A DNA stretch of 64,000 bases, taken from Desulfuromusa kysingii. GTDB taxonomy: Bacteria > Desulfobacterota > Desulfuromonadia > Desulfuromonadales > Geopsychrobacteraceae. Position numbers and translations under genes: made by a program. This document shows positions 63,543 through 64,000 of this stretch, one piece after another. Numbering within the stretch: position 1 is the stretch's first letter; the number at the start of each line of letters is the position of its first letter. The notes under the pieces are model-generated. The model had not been told where the DNA came from. It was given only the letters and a program-made list of their open reading frames with translations, and made no database searches. The stretch is taken from assembly GCF_900107645.1 (NCBI RefSeq), contig NZ_FNQN01000005.1, positions 236,128-300,127 on the forward strand, given 5' to 3'.

Positions 63543-63613
63543 GGCTAACGCTCGCATTTGCGGCTAGTTTGGAGCGCAGCGGAAAACTAGTCCGACAACA
63601 TGCGCTTGTTATG
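63543..63613 (-). other. attC-like integron recombination site
   Basis: On the minus strand the 71-base element runs from CATAACAAGC to GCGTTAGCC. The arms CGCATGTTGTCGGACTAGTTT and the complement of AAACTAGCCGCAAATGCG pair with a few extrahelical bases, the expected attC fold with an unpaired central loop. The TAAC of one end is the stop codon of the short frame before it, a common cassette arrangement. No intI gene is in the window. Confidence 0.7.
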
Positions 63614-63689
63614 GTTTTATATATTTGATCGTTTGCGAGATCATCTCATCCACATATCCGAAATCTGCAGCCAGTTCGTAAAGCCCAAG
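63609..63689 (-). pseudogene. C-terminal gene remnant before the attC-like site
   Basis: A 26-codon frame (ending DEMISQTIKYIKP) preceded by an in-frame stop uses the TAA of the attC-like site as its stop codon. It looks like the end of a cassette gene whose front has been lost. Confidence 0.4.
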
Positions 63690-63810
63690 TCAGAAACCGG
63701 ATGATTCGTGGTTGATCAGTCGCTTGTCAAAGAACGAAAAGTAAATCTTTTGCGTTAATGGTTATCTTTACTCTTGACGGCCGGGGGCCTGATAAGTGTT
63801 AGATGATTTT

Positions 63811-64000
63811 TTAGAATATATCCAATTTATCCATGATTCTGTTGTGTAAGTGCTTGCCTCTTTTTTCTAGCTCTTCAATATCCCATTTTCCGCACTTGAT
63901 AATATATTGAGTTATTAAGAATGGTGTAACCACATTATCCTTGTCTTGATAAGCTTCCATTTTTTTCTCGTAGGAATAATTCTGTGCTTGGATATTTTTC
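63811..64000 (-). CDS. C-terminal part of a DUF262/DUF1524-type protein, cut by window edge
   Basis: The last 62 codons of a minus-strand gene continue past the window. The tail (TPFLITQYIIKCGKWDIEEL, then EKRGKHL) resembles the C-terminus of DUF1524 nuclease domains, as in GmrSD-type restriction proteins that cut modified DNA. Only the tail is visible, so the family call is tentative. The start of an attC-like half site, ATCTAACAC, follows the stop codon. Confidence 0.4.
   Translation of the reverse strand, partial: KNIQAQNYSYEKKMEAYQDKDNVVTPFLITQYIIKCGKWDIEELEKRGKHLHNRIMDKLDIF

Noticed and set aside
1..64000. CRISPR array, tRNA or rRNA genes
   Set aside because: No regularly spaced direct repeats, cloverleaf-like sequences or rRNA segments were seen on reading both strands.

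Overview
The window is a gene-dense bacterial chromosome segment of medium GC content. Its gene set points to a strict or facultative anaerobe of the Desulfuromonadales type (deltaproteobacterial lineage): beta-lysine osmolyte genes, a reductive dehalogenase operon with a Tat signal, a tripartite tricarboxylate transporter, many two-component and sigma-54 regulators, and Tat export genes. That assignment is inferred from gene content; no rRNA or tRNA gene is present to confirm it.

Layout. 1-2.6 kb: N-epsilon-acetyl-beta-lysine synthesis (ablB, ablA) and a small membrane protein. 2.6-5.3 kb: threonine breakdown (tdh, kbl) with a thiamine-binding-like protein. 5.5-7.5 kb: hflK-hflC. 7.6-13.8 kb: a tricarboxylate module (tctA, tctB, tctC, a short citrate synthase/citryl-CoA lyase homologue, a class III CoA transferase and a divergent IclR regulator). 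14-16.5 kb: thiE, thiM and a threonine aldolase. 16.8-22.9 kb: housekeeping and small regulatory genes, including a RelA/SpoT-domain protein with TPR repeats, a ZIP metal transporter and LapA. 23-27.6 kb: a DegP/DegQ protease beside an NtrC-type regulator and sensor kinase. 27.7-35.4 kb: tatC, tatB, nadA, an NDH-2-type dehydrogenase, a DUF3300 protein and a hemolysin III homologue. 35.5-41.4 kb: an RND efflux pump with its adaptor and TolC-like channel. 41.6-52.2 kb: assorted transporters, a small alarmone hydrolase, MarR, a diguanylate cyclase and a VWA/DnaJ pair. 52.8-61.1 kb: an organohalide respiration locus. 61.1-64 kb: repeats, a truncated REP-associated transposase and integron-cassette debris.

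The most interesting block is 52.8-61.1 kb. A periplasmic solute-binding-like protein, a sensor kinase and a sigma-54-dependent response regulator sit just upstream of rdhA-rdhB, rdhC, a 37-residue membrane peptide and an iron-sulfur flavoprotein. The gap before rdhA carries two near-identical dyads (GCAACC-N2-GGTTGC) exactly 70 bp apart and a well-spaced -24/-12 promoter, so the control circuit can be read from the DNA. A parallel circuit is visible at the protease locus: two GGGGCAA-type dyads and a -24/-12 promoter lie between the NtrC-type regulator and degP. A third notable block is the tctABC/CoA-transferase/citryl-CoA-lyase-like cluster, which suggests citrate or a related tricarboxylate is activated to its CoA ester and then cleaved, instead of using classical citrate lyase.

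The last 3 kb look like an accessory region: diverged repeat blocks around a broken Y1 transposase, a complete attC-like site on the minus strand, AT-rich cassette-like genes and the end of a DUF262/DUF1524-type gene cut by the window edge.
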